Assembly: GCA_040905685.1 (NCBI GenBank)
Contig: JBBDRB010000097.1
Location: forward strand, 15,778-79,777
Direction of reading: 5' to 3'
Source of the DNA: JBBDMU01 sp040905685
GTDB taxonomy: Bacteria; Bacteroidota; Rhodothermia; Balneolales; Natronogracilivirgulaceae
Length of the DNA: 64,000 nt
Below the pieces are notes generated by a model. The model had not been told where the DNA came from and ran no database searches. It saw only the letters and a program-made list of their open reading frames with translations. The position numbers and the translations under genes were made by a program. Positions 8,890 to 18,836 of this stretch are shown here, one piece after another. Every line of letters begins with the position of its first letter. Position 1 is the stretch's first letter.

Positions 8890-11700
8890 CTAAAAAGCGC
8901 CGGCAAAAGGATTAATAGCATTTCGCGCAGGTTCGTAGCCAATGGCAAACCCTATATCAAAGCGGGCGTTAAATAAACCCAGGCCCATTCTCAGGCCGAG
9001 GCCGTAAACAGACCTGGACCGGTGGTACAGTTGATCCAGGCTGTTTTCGGTCAGTGAACCCACTGTACTGGAAAAAATCACCCCATAGAACCGGTCCACC
9101 TGAACGGGAAAAAGTAGCCCGGCCCGGCCCGGATTCCAAATGGGGATCGTATAGCGGGTATTCAGGCTATAGGCATTCATCATACCGGCCAGCACATTAT
9201 CGGAAAATCCTTCCGGGGCAAAACCCGCCGTGCGTATGCCGGGCTGGTCCTGGATCAGAATATTTGCATCCAGCCTCAATGACTGGTTCAACCTCCTGAG
9301 AGGGGAGGTGAAAAACGAGATGCCGGCCCGCATTGCCCTGACGGCCGGAGCGGCGGAATACCATCTGATTTCATTAAAGGCATACAATACCGCACCGGTA
9401 TTGGGCTGGATATCCCGGATGTTTTGTTGAATCCGGTGGTTATAGGCTATGTTCAGTGAACCCGTCGTAGCCCGGGTCCAGTCTGATACGGCACTGCCGG
9501 CCGTTGAAATCCTTCGAAGCTCGGTTAGGCGCAAACCCGGCGACACGGAAAACCCCGAAAACCGTGTGTTGCTTTCTGTGGTTATGGTTATGGGGATTTC
9601 ACCACCCAGGCCACGCTCTTCCAGCAGAATACCTGATGCCATAGTCGGAAGATTAAAGGCATTCAGGCGAAAGCCAGGGAAAAAACCGGAATGACGGTAG
9701 GAAGCGTTGTACCATAAACGCCTGTTGGAGGTACTGATCCCGGCCTGATAACTGTTCCGCCTGAGCACATCCCCACTCAGCAGGACCGCCCCGAAGCGCG
9801 GACCTCTTTGAAACGAGGCTTCCTCATAAACCGGCACAATGCCCCGCGGGCGGAGCCATTTAAGGCCGGGGCGGTAATCCCCGGCTTGCCAGTCACCGGC
9901 CGGATCACTGCGATATTCTATTCGTTCGTGATCTTCCGGGATAGTTGCGACCCTTTTATTCCATACGCTGTCCGCAATGACCTCGTCTACGGCATCCGAA
10001 CGGTCTATGATAACCAGTTTGCGGTAGTCGCCAACCTGAGAGACATAGGCCAAAGCAGACCCGTCCGGGGAATAGGATCCTTCCATGGCATTATACAGGC
10101 TGTTGGTTATCCGGACCAGGCGCTGTTCTTCAACATCCAGCTCATACAGGTTCATCACACGACCGTAATCAGCTGTGAAAAGTAGTTTACGTCCGTCCGG
10201 GCTCCAGCTCGCGTCAAAGACGGAGGCGCCGGGCAGGTGCACGGTGGGACGGGCCTGCAGGGACCTTTCTGCCGATTCCGCTTCGGTAAGCCATAAAGCC
10301 TGAACGCCATTTCGGTTGGCCACCACCGCTACTTCGTTGTTCCGGGGATGGGGCCGCACTTCTATCAGGTGGCCGGACCGGTCCGTTAAAACGGTATCGA
10401 TGGTATCCGCCCCGTCCATCCGCACCCATCTTGCGGCTTCATGATCGGTTTGCAGAGCCCAAATAGCATCACCGGCGTATACCGGAGCATATACTCTTGC
10501 ATTGTCACTAAGGCGCCTCGGTTCCGAACCGTTTATATCATACTCATAGGCGTCCATCACCCAGGTGTTGTGATGGTAGGGATGCGGGCGGTACCGGGAA
10601 TACAACAGGGTGGTTTTATCCGGGGAAAGGTCATACCAGAAATCTTCCACGATCTGCGTCTCAAGGATCAGCGTCTGTTCGCCACTGGCGAGGTTGTATT
10701 TCCAAAAACCCGGGCGCCGGTTATAAAAGGATCCGTAAAAGACGATCTCCCCGTCAGAAAGCCAGAGGGGGCGCTTGAGATCGGGGCCCTCAAACGTATC
10801 CAGGGTATCGGCCTTCGGTTGCCCGGCGGCCCTGATTGCCCTGATCCTGCGTTCTTCCTCCCGCAGTTTCTCCTCTTCAAATTCGGCGTAGAGGCGGGAA
10901 GGCCATTTCCCGGTCGTTCTTCTGAGCGCGTATCCATAGCCAAAAAACGGCCATCTTGCCAGCAGGTCAAGATTATCGCCCACGACCTCCCTGCCATAGC
11001 TTTTCAGCAACCAATCCGAAAATTCGTGTCCGCCCAGGTAATGCCGGTTAAAAGGACGTGACACCGTGGCCGGATAATGCATCTCCCCCATTCCCCAGGG
11101 GCGGTCACTCCCAAAATTCGCGTTGAACCGGTTGGTGAAATAAGGATAGTTGCCTCGTCCCCCGCCTGCACCGGATTCATGGTACACGGCAATGCCTTCA
11201 AGCAAACCCGGAGGAGACATCAGGTGAACGGCTCTTCCCATATCCGGGAAAAATGGATGCAGCAGCCAGGTAAACCCGTAGGGCGGATTTACCGACATAT
11301 GAAGGGCATGAACCAGTTCATGAGGCATTACATTCTCCAGCCACCCTCCCGTGGCCGGGTTCAGCCCTTTTCCTTTAATGGGCGGAATTTCAACTTCAAG
11401 ACGGAAGGGAAAGGGCGTTACATATCCGTTGGACCGATCGTTATACCCGTTCAGGACCACAGGCATATTCTTCAGCTTGCCGCCAACCAGCCCCTGTATG
11501 GCCTCATAGCGGGCCTCCAGGATCCGGGCGGCCTTTACGGCCGTTGAATCTTCCCCTTTTTGAAATATTATGTTGAAATGGGGAGTTGCAAGCTGCTGCC
11601 ATCCCGGCCGGGACGGGCGGTGAACAGTCTCATAAAACTGGGCGCCGGCCGGGCAGGCGGCCAGAATAAGCAAACAAATGGTGACGAAAACGGTTCGCAT
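8890..11700 (-). CDS. Secreted gluzincin-like metallopeptidase fused to a TolB/WD-type propeller and an outer-membrane barrel
   Basis: 936 residues. The N terminus has a signal peptide, with LAAC at 13-16 as a possible lipobox or AGAQ as a signal peptidase I site. Residues about 35-270 look like a zinc peptidase: PHELVHALH (127-131 is HELVH) and a downstream LLEGIAVYHES that suits the third ligand. Residues about 300-620 hold TolB-like propeller repeats (WSPDGRKLLFTADY, YSPDGSALAYVSQ). The last 280 residues are aromatic-rich amphipathic strands like a BamA/surface-antigen barrel. The job is unknown; it may process or display proteins at the surface. It follows the heparinase-like gene by 25 bases on the same strand. 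Confidence 0.8.
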   Translation of the reverse strand: MRTVFVTICLLILAACPAGAQFYETVHRPSRPGWQQLATPHFNIIFQKGEDSTAVKAARILEARYEAIQGLVGGKLKNMPVVLNGYNDRSNGYVTPFPFRLEVEIPPIKGKGLNPATGGWLENVMPHELVHALHMSVNPPYGFTWLLHPFFPDMGRAVHLMSPPGLLEGIAVYHESGAGGGRGNYPYFTNRFNANFGSDRPWGMGEMHYPATVSRPFNRHYLGGHEFSDWLLKSYGREVVGDNLDLLARWPFFGYGYALRRTTGKWPSRLYAEFEEEKLREEERRIRAIRAAGQPKADTLDTFEGPDLKRPLWLSDGEIVFYGSFYNRRPGFWKYNLASGEQTLILETQIVEDFWYDLSPDKTTLLYSRYRPHPYHHNTWVMDAYEYDINGSEPRRLSDNARVYAPVYAGDAIWALQTDHEAARWVRMDGADTIDTVLTDRSGHLIEVRPHPRNNEVAVVANRNGVQALWLTEAESAERSLQARPTVHLPGASVFDASWSPDGRKLLFTADYGRVMNLYELDVEEQRLVRITNSLYNAMEGSYSPDGSALAYVSQVGDYRKLVIIDRSDAVDEVIADSVWNKRVATIPEDHERIEYRSDPAGDWQAGDYRPGLKWLRPRGIVPVYEEASFQRGPRFGAVLLSGDVLRRNSYQAGISTSNRRLWYNASYRHSGFFPGFRLNAFNLPTMASGILLEERGLGGEIPITITTESNTRFSGFSVSPGLRLTELRRISTAGSAVSDWTRATTGSLNIAYNHRIQQNIRDIQPNTGAVLYAFNEIRWYSAAPAVRAMRAGISFFTSPLRRLNQSLRLDANILIQDQPGIRTAGFAPEGFSDNVLAGMMNAYSLNTRYTIPIWNPGRAGLLFPVQVDRFYGVIFSSTVGSLTENSLDQLYHRSRSVYGLGLRMGLGLFNARFDIGFAIGYEPARNAINPFAGAF

Positions 11701-11725
11701 AGGTAAACCCGCGGGACAGGTGTGA

Positions 11726-13918
11726 TTACCCCGTTATGAGTTTAATTTGATACGATCCCGGAGGGATGCGGACCTGCATTGAACCGTGACCGGTGGCGAT
11801 AACCTCGGCCTCCCGGTCATCAATCATAATCCGTTGCAGGCCGGACATGCGAAAGCTGACAGCGGCTCCCTCCGAAACCACAGAACCCTCTTTTCCCTTC
11901 ATGTGAATGCTGACCGGCTCATCGGAGGTAAAACCTGTTTGATCGTTCATAAACCGGGTGCCCTTTCGCACAAAGTAAAAGGAGGGATGTTCATCTTTTT
12001 CCCGGTAGGACAGGGCCCGGCCCTGCCATTGTACGGTCCCGGAAACCGTCCTGGCCGAAGTGCCGTTCGATTCCAGGGCGTAATCCATGACCCCGTCGCC
12101 GTGATCGAGGGTAACGCCAGTGAGGCCATCCTCTGAAACCCGTGTCATAGCGGCTTTCCTGTGGCCGCTGTCAAAGGGAAAAATCACACTGACGATATTG
12201 CGTGCCCCGGCAGGACCGGCGTCATAGGTGGAATACAGGTATTTCCCCACAATGTGTCCGCTTTCGGTACGGTGGCCTCCCAGAAGAACTCCCTCTTCCA
12301 GGGTTACCCTGCCGGGCTGCGTTCCCAGGAACACGGAAACAAAAACATCGTCTTCCCGGTAGTTGGGGCCTACCTTCCATATGTATTCCGTTTTTTCCAT
12401 AGCCGTAGCAACGGAGCTTGAATTGGGATGCAAAACCAGGTTCACCTCTCCGGCTGAACGACTGGCCTGCACCTCATCGAATAAAATGAAATAGCCGGGC
12501 TTTTCATCCTGGGGATGGACGAACACAAAATTCCGGTGATGGACTCCATTGGCGAGAGCCTCATGGGAATTACCGGATGCGTAATCAAACAGCGGTGAGG
12601 TTAAGCCTTCGAGCAGACCGCCTCCGGTCCGGTTTTGATGATTTTCGCCGTCAAGGAGGATGGTGTTGCCCGACACGGCCGTTTGGTTGATATAGTCCCA
12701 GGAAAAATCAAGGGCGCCGTTGCCCCATCCGTTATACCCGACGTTGCGGATAACATCTTCCCCGTAAGCGCTGATCTGTATGGCATTGACCTCTTTATGC
12801 TGATGATAGTCGCCCAGAAGCGTAGCATTCCACAACGCTCCGCCCAGAGACATCTCCGAAACATTGTCTTCCATAAACCAGGCTCCCCCGTCGGTAAACA
12901 GGCTGCTTGACGGCAATCCGGGTGATGGCGGCAGATCGGTCATCAGCACGTAATGCAGCAGGCGGGCCGGAGGGGTCGCATCACCCAGAATCCTGGAAGC
13001 CAGGGCTCCGGCTTTATCGGAAAATTTTGAGGCCCGGTACCCTGCAAGTCCGGTGGCATTGAAAATATTGGGACTGGAATCCCCGAAGGTATAATACCTG
13101 CCCGTGGGCGAAAACGAGTAGCCGTATATCCACTCATACCCGCGCTGCAGCCGGCGATCCCCGTACACATCATAGAGCTCGTGGCGATGGAGAATATCCA
13201 TGAAACTGGTTTTAGGGTCCCGGTGCCTTGTTCCAGTAATCCGGTGGGTATAGTTCGGTCCGGGAGTGAAGACCCCGTCGACGGTAATAAATTCATACAG
13301 CCGGTCCATATACTCCTGCAGGGAAGCGTGTCCGGTGTCCCCCTGAAACAGGGCCCACAGGCCGCGAACGCCGAACCGGTTCAGGCCCCAGCTGCTCCAG
13401 CCGGTATAGATGAACTCAACGGCCGTATCCAGCTTATCCGTAATCTCTTCGCGTTCTTCCGCGGTCAGATCATGGTAAATAAGATCATAAGCCAGGATGG
13501 AATTGTATAGGGCATCGCCTCCGGGCACCTGGTACTCCCACTGGTTGGAATAGTGGTGACGGCCGGCGTGCAAATGATCCCAGTACAGGATATTCTCCTT
13601 TATCTTACCGGCATAGAACGAGCGGTTGTCAGGATCCAGAATATAAGCCAGGGCCCCCGTGCTCATTATGTTGCTCATCAGCGCCGCACGGCGTCCCGGC
13701 TCGTCGGCCAGGTACCGGGAATAGGCGTTCTGCTCATCCGTTATATAATCTATGGCTTCTTTTTTCATTTCCGACCAGGGGGCCCGGGAAGCCCGGGTCT
13801 GCAGCTCCTCAAAATCCGGTTCGGACACGAGCAGGAACGGGTGACGGTCAGAAGTGTCTTGCGCAACGGCCAGGCTGAAAAATACCGTTAGTAGAATCAG
13901 GGTGAGGATCGCTTTCAT
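11726..13918 (-). CDS. Heparinase II/III-like polysaccharide lyase family protein
   Basis: Start chosen at the ATG at 13918 (MKAILTLILLTVFF), which opens a signal peptide cleaved near AVAQ; an upstream ATG at 13948 would add ten residues. About 730 residues. The N-terminal half is Trp/Tyr-rich and helical (LLVSEPDFEEL, SNQWEYQVPGG, WSSWGLNRFGVRGLWALFQGD), like the alpha/alpha toroid of heparinase II/III and alginate lyases. The second half (DGGAWFMEDN, GDYHQHKEVNAIQISAYGED) resembles the beta-sheet domain with its conserved His. The protein should cleave uronic-acid polysaccharide outside the cytoplasm. Substrate is not known. It lies between the transsulfuration enzyme and the metallopeptidase-barrel gene. 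Confidence 0.75.
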   Translation of the reverse strand: MKAILTLILLTVFFSLAVAQDTSDRHPFLLVSEPDFEELQTRASRAPWSEMKKEAIDYITDEQNAYSRYLADEPGRRAALMSNIMSTGALAYILDPDNRSFYAGKIKENILYWDHLHAGRHHYSNQWEYQVPGGDALYNSILAYDLIYHDLTAEEREEITDKLDTAVEFIYTGWSSWGLNRFGVRGLWALFQGDTGHASLQEYMDRLYEFITVDGVFTPGPNYTHRITGTRHRDPKTSFMDILHRHELYDVYGDRRLQRGYEWIYGYSFSPTGRYYTFGDSSPNIFNATGLAGYRASKFSDKAGALASRILGDATPPARLLHYVLMTDLPPSPGLPSSSLFTDGGAWFMEDNVSEMSLGGALWNATLLGDYHQHKEVNAIQISAYGEDVIRNVGYNGWGNGALDFSWDYINQTAVSGNTILLDGENHQNRTGGGLLEGLTSPLFDYASGNSHEALANGVHHRNFVFVHPQDEKPGYFILFDEVQASRSAGEVNLVLHPNSSSVATAMEKTEYIWKVGPNYREDDVFVSVFLGTQPGRVTLEEGVLLGGHRTESGHIVGKYLYSTYDAGPAGARNIVSVIFPFDSGHRKAAMTRVSEDGLTGVTLDHGDGVMDYALESNGTSARTVSGTVQWQGRALSYREKDEHPSFYFVRKGTRFMNDQTGFTSDEPVSIHMKGKEGSVVSEGAAVSFRMSGLQRIMIDDREAEVIATGHGSMQVRIPPGSYQIKLITG

Positions 13919-13959
13919 AGCGGGGATTACGGGAAATGTCGTATACATGGGGTAAAACC

Positions 13960-15084
13960 TTACATTTGATTTAATGATTGGTCAATATCCCCGATCAGAT
14001 CGTCCGGATGCTCGAGGCCAACGGACAGGCGGATCAGGCTGGGTGATGTTTGCGTTTCTTCAGGCTCACTTCGTATGCGCTGCTCCCAGAGGCTCTCCAC
14101 TCCCCCCAGACTGGTGGCATTGGCAATCAGCCTGGAAGATGAAGTAATTTTCATGGCATCATCGCCATTCCCTTTAATGCTGAACGATATCATCCCTCCG
14201 TATCCGCTCATCTGCCTGGTGGCAATGTCATGGCCGGGATGGGACGGAAGACCGGGGTAGTACACCTGTTCAACCACCGGGTGGGCCTCCAGGAACCGGG
14301 CCACTTTTCCCGCGTTCTCACTATGGCCGCGCATGCGGTACGCCAACGTTTTGATGCTGCGCTGCAGCAGCCAGCAATCAAAGGGAGAGGGAACCGCACC
14401 GCTGCCACCCTGTATGGCCCTGATCCGGTCGAAGATCGGGCTTTCCGCTTTCGTAATGACCACCCCGCTTAATATATCGCTGTGGCCGGAAAGATACTTG
14501 GTTGCCGAATGCATGACCAGATCCGCACCATGATCCAATGGATTCTGCAGAGCCGGGCTGGCCCAGGTGTTATCCACGCTCACGATAATATTATGGGCTG
14601 AGGCTATCTCAGCTATTTTTTCTAAATCCGTTATATGCAGCATGGGATTGGATGGCGTCTCTATCCAGATCAAACGGGTCGTTTTTTGGATGGATTCCCT
14701 GATCTGTTGCGGATCGGTCGTATCAACAAAGCTGGATTCCAAATTCCATCGCTTCATTAAACCGGTAAGGAGCAGGCGGGTCCCGTGGTATACATCGTCG
14801 GACACCATAACGTGAGCTCCGGGATCCAGGGATTGAAATACGGCCGTACTGGCCGCCATTCCCGATGCAAAGGCGGCGGCCTGGCTGCCGTGTTCCAGGG
14901 TGGCAAGCAATTGCTCCAGGTTGTCCCGGTTGGGGTTGGATGCCCGGGTATAGATATATCCGGAGGGTCCGCCGGCCTCATCCTGATGCCGGAACATGGT
15001 GCTTGGATAGACCGGCGAGGTTACCGACCGCGCATTGACATCGGTCTTCTCCCCCGCATGGATGGATTGGGTTTCTATATGCAT
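13960..15084 (-). CDS. Cystathionine gamma-synthase/beta-lyase family PLP enzyme
   Basis: Cytoplasmic transsulfuration enzyme for methionine or cysteine metabolism. The 374-residue length and motifs fit the Cys/Met metabolism PLP family: THYPSTMF-like SPVYPSTMF early, YTRASNPNRDNLEQ, AFASGMAA, SVDNTWASP, and the PLP lysine in HSATKYLSGHSD. C-terminal RLSVGLEHPDDLI is also typical. Whether it is a synthase, a beta-lyase or a gamma-lyase cannot be told from motifs alone. It is 13 bases downstream of kbl on the same strand. Confidence 0.88.
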   Translation of the reverse strand: MHIETQSIHAGEKTDVNARSVTSPVYPSTMFRHQDEAGGPSGYIYTRASNPNRDNLEQLLATLEHGSQAAAFASGMAASTAVFQSLDPGAHVMVSDDVYHGTRLLLTGLMKRWNLESSFVDTTDPQQIRESIQKTTRLIWIETPSNPMLHITDLEKIAEIASAHNIIVSVDNTWASPALQNPLDHGADLVMHSATKYLSGHSDILSGVVITKAESPIFDRIRAIQGGSGAVPSPFDCWLLQRSIKTLAYRMRGHSENAGKVARFLEAHPVVEQVYYPGLPSHPGHDIATRQMSGYGGMISFSIKGNGDDAMKITSSSRLIANATSLGGVESLWEQRIRSEPEETQTSPSLIRLSVGLEHPDDLIGDIDQSLNQM

Positions 15085-15097
15085 GGCTGGAGTAATC

Positions 15098-16285
15098 TTA
15101 ATTCGTAATTCCTAATTCGCTTCCGGCTTGTGTAAACGCCTCGATGGCTTGATCCAAATGGTCCCGTTCGTGGGCAGCGGACAGCTGCACCCTGATCCTT
15201 GCCTGACCCTTCGGTACTACAGGATAATAAAAGCCGATCACATAAATGCCCTTTTCCAGTAGTTTTTCTGCAAATCGCTGGGAAAGAGCGGCATCATAAA
15301 CCATCACCGGGACAATAGGATGCGTTCCGGGTTGGATATCAAATCCGGCAGCCGTCAGTCTTTCTCGAAAATAAGCCGTATTGCTGAGAAGCTTGTCTCT
15401 GAGTTCGGACGTTTCCGACAACAGGTTTAACACTTCAATCGAAGCCCCGGTTATGGAAGGGGCCAGGGTATTGGAAAACAGATAGGGCCTCGATCTCTGC
15501 CTGAGCATATCAATGATCTCCGCACGGCCGGAGGTAAAGCCGCCCGATGCCCCGCCCAGGGCTTTGCCCAGGGTACTTGTGATGATATCGATCCGGTCCG
15601 TAACATCGTAAAGTTCATGAACACCACGGCCGGTTTTGCCCATGATACCCGTGGCATGGGCCTCATCGATCATCACCAATGCCCTATACTCTTCGGCCAG
15701 ATCACAGATCCTGTCCAGCCGGGCAACGGTGCCGTCCATGGAAAATACGCTGTCGGTGACGATGATCCGGTGACGGGCGTCTCCGGCCTTTTCCAGCTGC
15801 ACCCTTAGATCATCCATATCGTTATGCCGGTAGCGCAGTCTTTTGGATTTAGTTAATCTCACCCCGTCAATGATAGAGGCATGGTTGAGCGCATCGGATA
15901 CAATAGCATCTTCGGGCCCGAACAACGGCTCAAAAGCCCCGCCGTTTGCATCAAAATTAGCGGCATACAAAATGGTGTCACCGGTGCCCAAAAATTCCGT
16001 TATGGTTTGCTCGAGTTGCTTATGGATATCCTGGGTTCCGCAAATAAACCGAACCGAAGATAATCCGTATCCATGGGAGTCAATGTATTCTTTGGCGGCC
16101 TGAATGATCTTGGGATGAGAGGACAGGCCCAGATAATTATTGGCGCAAAAGTTGATGACCCTTTGGCCGGAGGTCTTAATCTCAGCGCCCTGGGGTGTGG
16201 TAATTACCCTCTCTTGTTTATACAGACCTTCCTTTTTTAATTCCTCCAGTTCTTTTTCCAGTACCGGCTTGAGCGTTTTATACAT
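15098..16285 (-). CDS. kbl: 2-amino-3-ketobutyrate CoA ligase (glycine C-acetyltransferase)
   Basis: PLP enzyme that splits 2-amino-3-ketobutyrate with CoA into glycine and acetyl-CoA, the second step of threonine breakdown. The start MYKTLKPVLEKELEELK at 16285 gives 395 residues, close to the E. coli enzyme; a longer frame from 16348 adds an unlikely leader. Motifs: FCANNYLGLSSHP, YGLSSVRFICGTQDIHK, DEAHATGIMG and the PLP lysine in STLGKALGGASGG. It is divergent from the threonine dehydrogenase gene at 16409, which makes the assignment firm. Confidence 0.95.
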   Translation of the reverse strand: MYKTLKPVLEKELEELKKEGLYKQERVITTPQGAEIKTSGQRVINFCANNYLGLSSHPKIIQAAKEYIDSHGYGLSSVRFICGTQDIHKQLEQTITEFLGTGDTILYAANFDANGGAFEPLFGPEDAIVSDALNHASIIDGVRLTKSKRLRYRHNDMDDLRVQLEKAGDARHRIIVTDSVFSMDGTVARLDRICDLAEEYRALVMIDEAHATGIMGKTGRGVHELYDVTDRIDIITSTLGKALGGASGGFTSGRAEIIDMLRQRSRPYLFSNTLAPSITGASIEVLNLLSETSELRDKLLSNTAYFRERLTAAGFDIQPGTHPIVPVMVYDAALSQRFAEKLLEKGIYVIGFYYPVVPKGQARIRVQLSAAHERDHLDQAIEAFTQAGSELGITN

Positions 16286-16408
16286 AAAGCTTGTCCATGT
16301 CTGTTGCATTCCTGATATAACCCTGAATATAATAAATTTAACATACATACAGCATTATGTTGTTGTAAGGCTTATTTTTAAGGAACCGTATTCTGAACAC
16401 AGATCATC

Positions 16409-17344
16409 ATGGAGAAATTTTTAATTATTGGAGCCAGCGGACAACTGGGCACGGACCTTACCCTGGCATTACGGGCTCGTTACGGGGAGGATCACGTGAT
16501 TGCCTCTGATCTGAATGAACCTTCCGGAGCACTGCAACCGGGACCCTTTGAAAGGCTGGATGTTACCCGAAAAGACCGCCTTAAGGCCGTGGTCAGAAAA
16601 CATCAAATCACCCGGATTTGTAACCTGGCCAGCATTCTGTCGGCCCGGGCCGAAACGGAACCGAAACGTGCATGGGATGTAAATATAAACGGGCTGTTGA
16701 ATGTGCTGGACGTGGCCAGGGAAGAACCGCTCTCCCAGGTGTTCTGGCCAAGTTCCATTGCGGTATTCGGGCCCGATACGCCCCCCGTTCGTACACCGCA
16801 AACTACCATCATGAACCCAAAGACCGTCTACGGCATCAGCAAGCTGGCCGGGGAAAGATGGTGTGACTATTACCATTTAACATACGGGGTAGACGTACGC
16901 AGCCTGCGCTATCCGGGCCTGATCAGCTACCGCACGGCACCGGGCGGAGGCACCACTGATTATGCGGTGGATATGTATCACCAGGCTGTAAAAAATAAAT
17001 CCTATGTATCGTATCTGTCCGGCGACACCCTGCTTCCGTTTATGTTTATCGATGATGCGGTCAATGCAACCATACAGCTTATGAATGCCGACGCCGGCCG
17101 CATCCGGGTTCGCTCAAGTTACAATGTGGCCGCCATAAGCCTGTCACCCGGTGACATAGCGTCTTCCATCAGACAGCATTATCCGGATTTCCAAATTTCC
17201 TGCCGCCCTGATTACCGGCAAAAAATTGCCGGTAGCTGGCCCCGGAGCATCGACGATTCCCCCGCCCGCAGGGACTGGGGCTGGCAGCATCAATACAACC
17301 TTGATAAGATGACAGCTACGATGCTCGATAAGCTTGGCCTTTGA
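16409..17344 (+). CDS. L-threonine 3-dehydrogenase, epimerase-like (SDR) type
   Basis: NAD-dependent oxidation of threonine to 2-amino-3-ketobutyrate, the substrate of the neighbouring Kbl. It is the short-chain type related to UDP-galactose epimerase, not the zinc alcohol dehydrogenase type. The GASGQLGTDL Rossmann motif is at residues 8-17, catalytic YGISK near 143, and the segment PGLISYRTAPGGGTTDYAV is characteristic of this Tdh branch. 311 residues. The 123-base divergent spacer to kbl probably holds both promoters; no operator could be picked out. Confidence 0.9.
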   Translation: MEKFLIIGASGQLGTDLTLALRARYGEDHVIASDLNEPSGALQPGPFERLDVTRKDRLKAVVRKHQITRICNLASILSARAETEPKRAWDVNINGLLNVLDVAREEPLSQVFWPSSIAVFGPDTPPVRTPQTTIMNPKTVYGISKLAGERWCDYYHLTYGVDVRSLRYPGLISYRTAPGGGTTDYAVDMYHQAVKNKSYVSYLSGDTLLPFMFIDDAVNATIQLMNADAGRIRVRSSYNVAAISLSPGDIASSIRQHYPDFQISCRPDYRQKIAGSWPRSIDDSPARRDWGWQHQYNLDKMTATMLDKLGL

Positions 17345-17346
17345 TG

Positions 17347-18609
17347 TTATGTCTCTGATCCGGATAAATCCTCCGATCGTAGCTTCCGCAGGGCAGCTAT
17401 TCTGTCCATAACCGGTGGATGGGAATAGTTTAAAAACACAAAAACCGGATGCGGGGTCAGGTTGGACAGGTTGTCAACAGACAGTTTTTTTAATGCTTTT
17501 ACCATCTGTTCAGGTTCGCCGGTCGTTTCGGCTGCAAAACGATCGGCTTCATACTCGTTTTTCCGGGAAAACAATTGCATAAAAATTGATAAGATCATTT
17601 CAACCGGGGCATAAAGCATGCCAAAAAAGATCAGGCCGGCATAAACGGACGCCTCTTCCATAAAAAAGGCTTCGTATAGTCCCTGGCTGGTAAGAAAAAA
17701 CTGCAGCAAAGCAAACATCACCCCCATATGAATGACGCTGATCATCATGCTTTTCTGGATATGTTTCTTTTTATAATGGCCGATCTCATGGGCAAGCACA
17801 GCAACCAGTTCCGGTACCGGATGCTTTTCGGTTAGCGTATCGAACAGGGCGATGCGCTTATTCTTGCCGAATCCGGTGAAGAACGCATTGGATTTGGTGG
17901 ATCTTTTCGAGCCATCCATGACGTACAGTCCCTGGAGCGGGAAATTCACTGATTGTGCATAATTCATGATGGCCTCTTTCAGATCACCGTCTTCCAGAGG
18001 TGAAAATTTATTGAAAAGCGGCATGATCCAGGTCGGGGCTATAAACTGAATAGCCAGAATGAACAAGGCAGCGGCGCCCCAGGCATAGATCCAGGCATAC
18101 ATTCCGGCAAATTCGAAAAACCAGATTATCCCGGCCAGGAGAGGCAGACCCAACAGGGCGGAAAGCAATAACCCTTTAGCCAGATCAGCGGTAAATGTAG
18201 ATACGGTGGTTTTGTTGAACCCGTATTTTTCTTCCATGACAAATGTAGAATACAGGCTGAAAGGCAGTGAGAGCAAACTCTGCGCCAGCATGAGGATACC
18301 GATATAGAACAGGCCGGTGGCAATAGTCCCCAAATCCCATGCCCTGACCAATTGGTCCAGGTAATTGAATCCTCCCGAAAACCAGAAAGCCAATATTAAA
18401 CCCAGGCTGATCGTGGAGGCAAGAAAGCCGAACCGGGTCCGCTCCCTGGTGTAGCTTTGCGAGCGCTGGTATTCCTTTTTATCATAAATTCCCTCAAACT
18501 CCCCTGGCAAGCCCTGCTTCAGGGATTTCAGGTTCAGGGCACCGGCTGTCAGGTTCAATATATAATCAGTCAACAGGGCTGCGAGAATAACAATGGCGTA
18601 TGTATTCAT
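17347..18609 (-). CDS. M48-family (Ste24/CAAX protease-like) membrane metallopeptidase
   Basis: Integral inner-membrane zinc protease of the Ste24 type, about 420 residues with five to seven hydrophobic segments. The catalytic motif HEIGHYKKKH lies near residue 277, and a downstream EYEADRFAAE carries the third zinc ligand. N-terminal sequence (REYQRSQSYTRERTRFG-like) and FSLYSTFVMEEKYGFNK match the CAAX prenyl protease 1 family. In bacteria the role is probably membrane-protein quality control; prenylated substrates are not expected. It converges on the threonine dehydrogenase gene with a 2-base gap. Confidence 0.92.
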   Translation of the reverse strand: MNTYAIVILAALLTDYILNLTAGALNLKSLKQGLPGEFEGIYDKKEYQRSQSYTRERTRFGFLASTISLGLILAFWFSGGFNYLDQLVRAWDLGTIATGLFYIGILMLAQSLLSLPFSLYSTFVMEEKYGFNKTTVSTFTADLAKGLLLSALLGLPLLAGIIWFFEFAGMYAWIYAWGAAALFILAIQFIAPTWIMPLFNKFSPLEDGDLKEAIMNYAQSVNFPLQGLYVMDGSKRSTKSNAFFTGFGKNKRIALFDTLTEKHPVPELVAVLAHEIGHYKKKHIQKSMMISVIHMGVMFALLQFFLTSQGLYEAFFMEEASVYAGLIFFGMLYAPVEMILSIFMQLFSRKNEYEADRFAAETTGEPEQMVKALKKLSVDNLSNLTPHPVFVFLNYSHPPVMDRIAALRKLRSEDLSGSET

Positions 18610-18836
18610 ATCCGGATATAAAATGAAATTCCTTTTAAATGACGAACCCTAAAGGTAGTTATTTTGCTTTTCGCATGTTTATCTCAGTAGATTTTATTGG
18701 CCCGTATTTTGGTGCAATTATTAAAATAAACCAATAATTTCAGATATGGTGGTTGAGCTTTACAAACTTATTTGATTTATTTCTTCTACTATTACTACTT
18801 CATTGCTCCACGGCTCACTTACCCATTGCTTAATTT

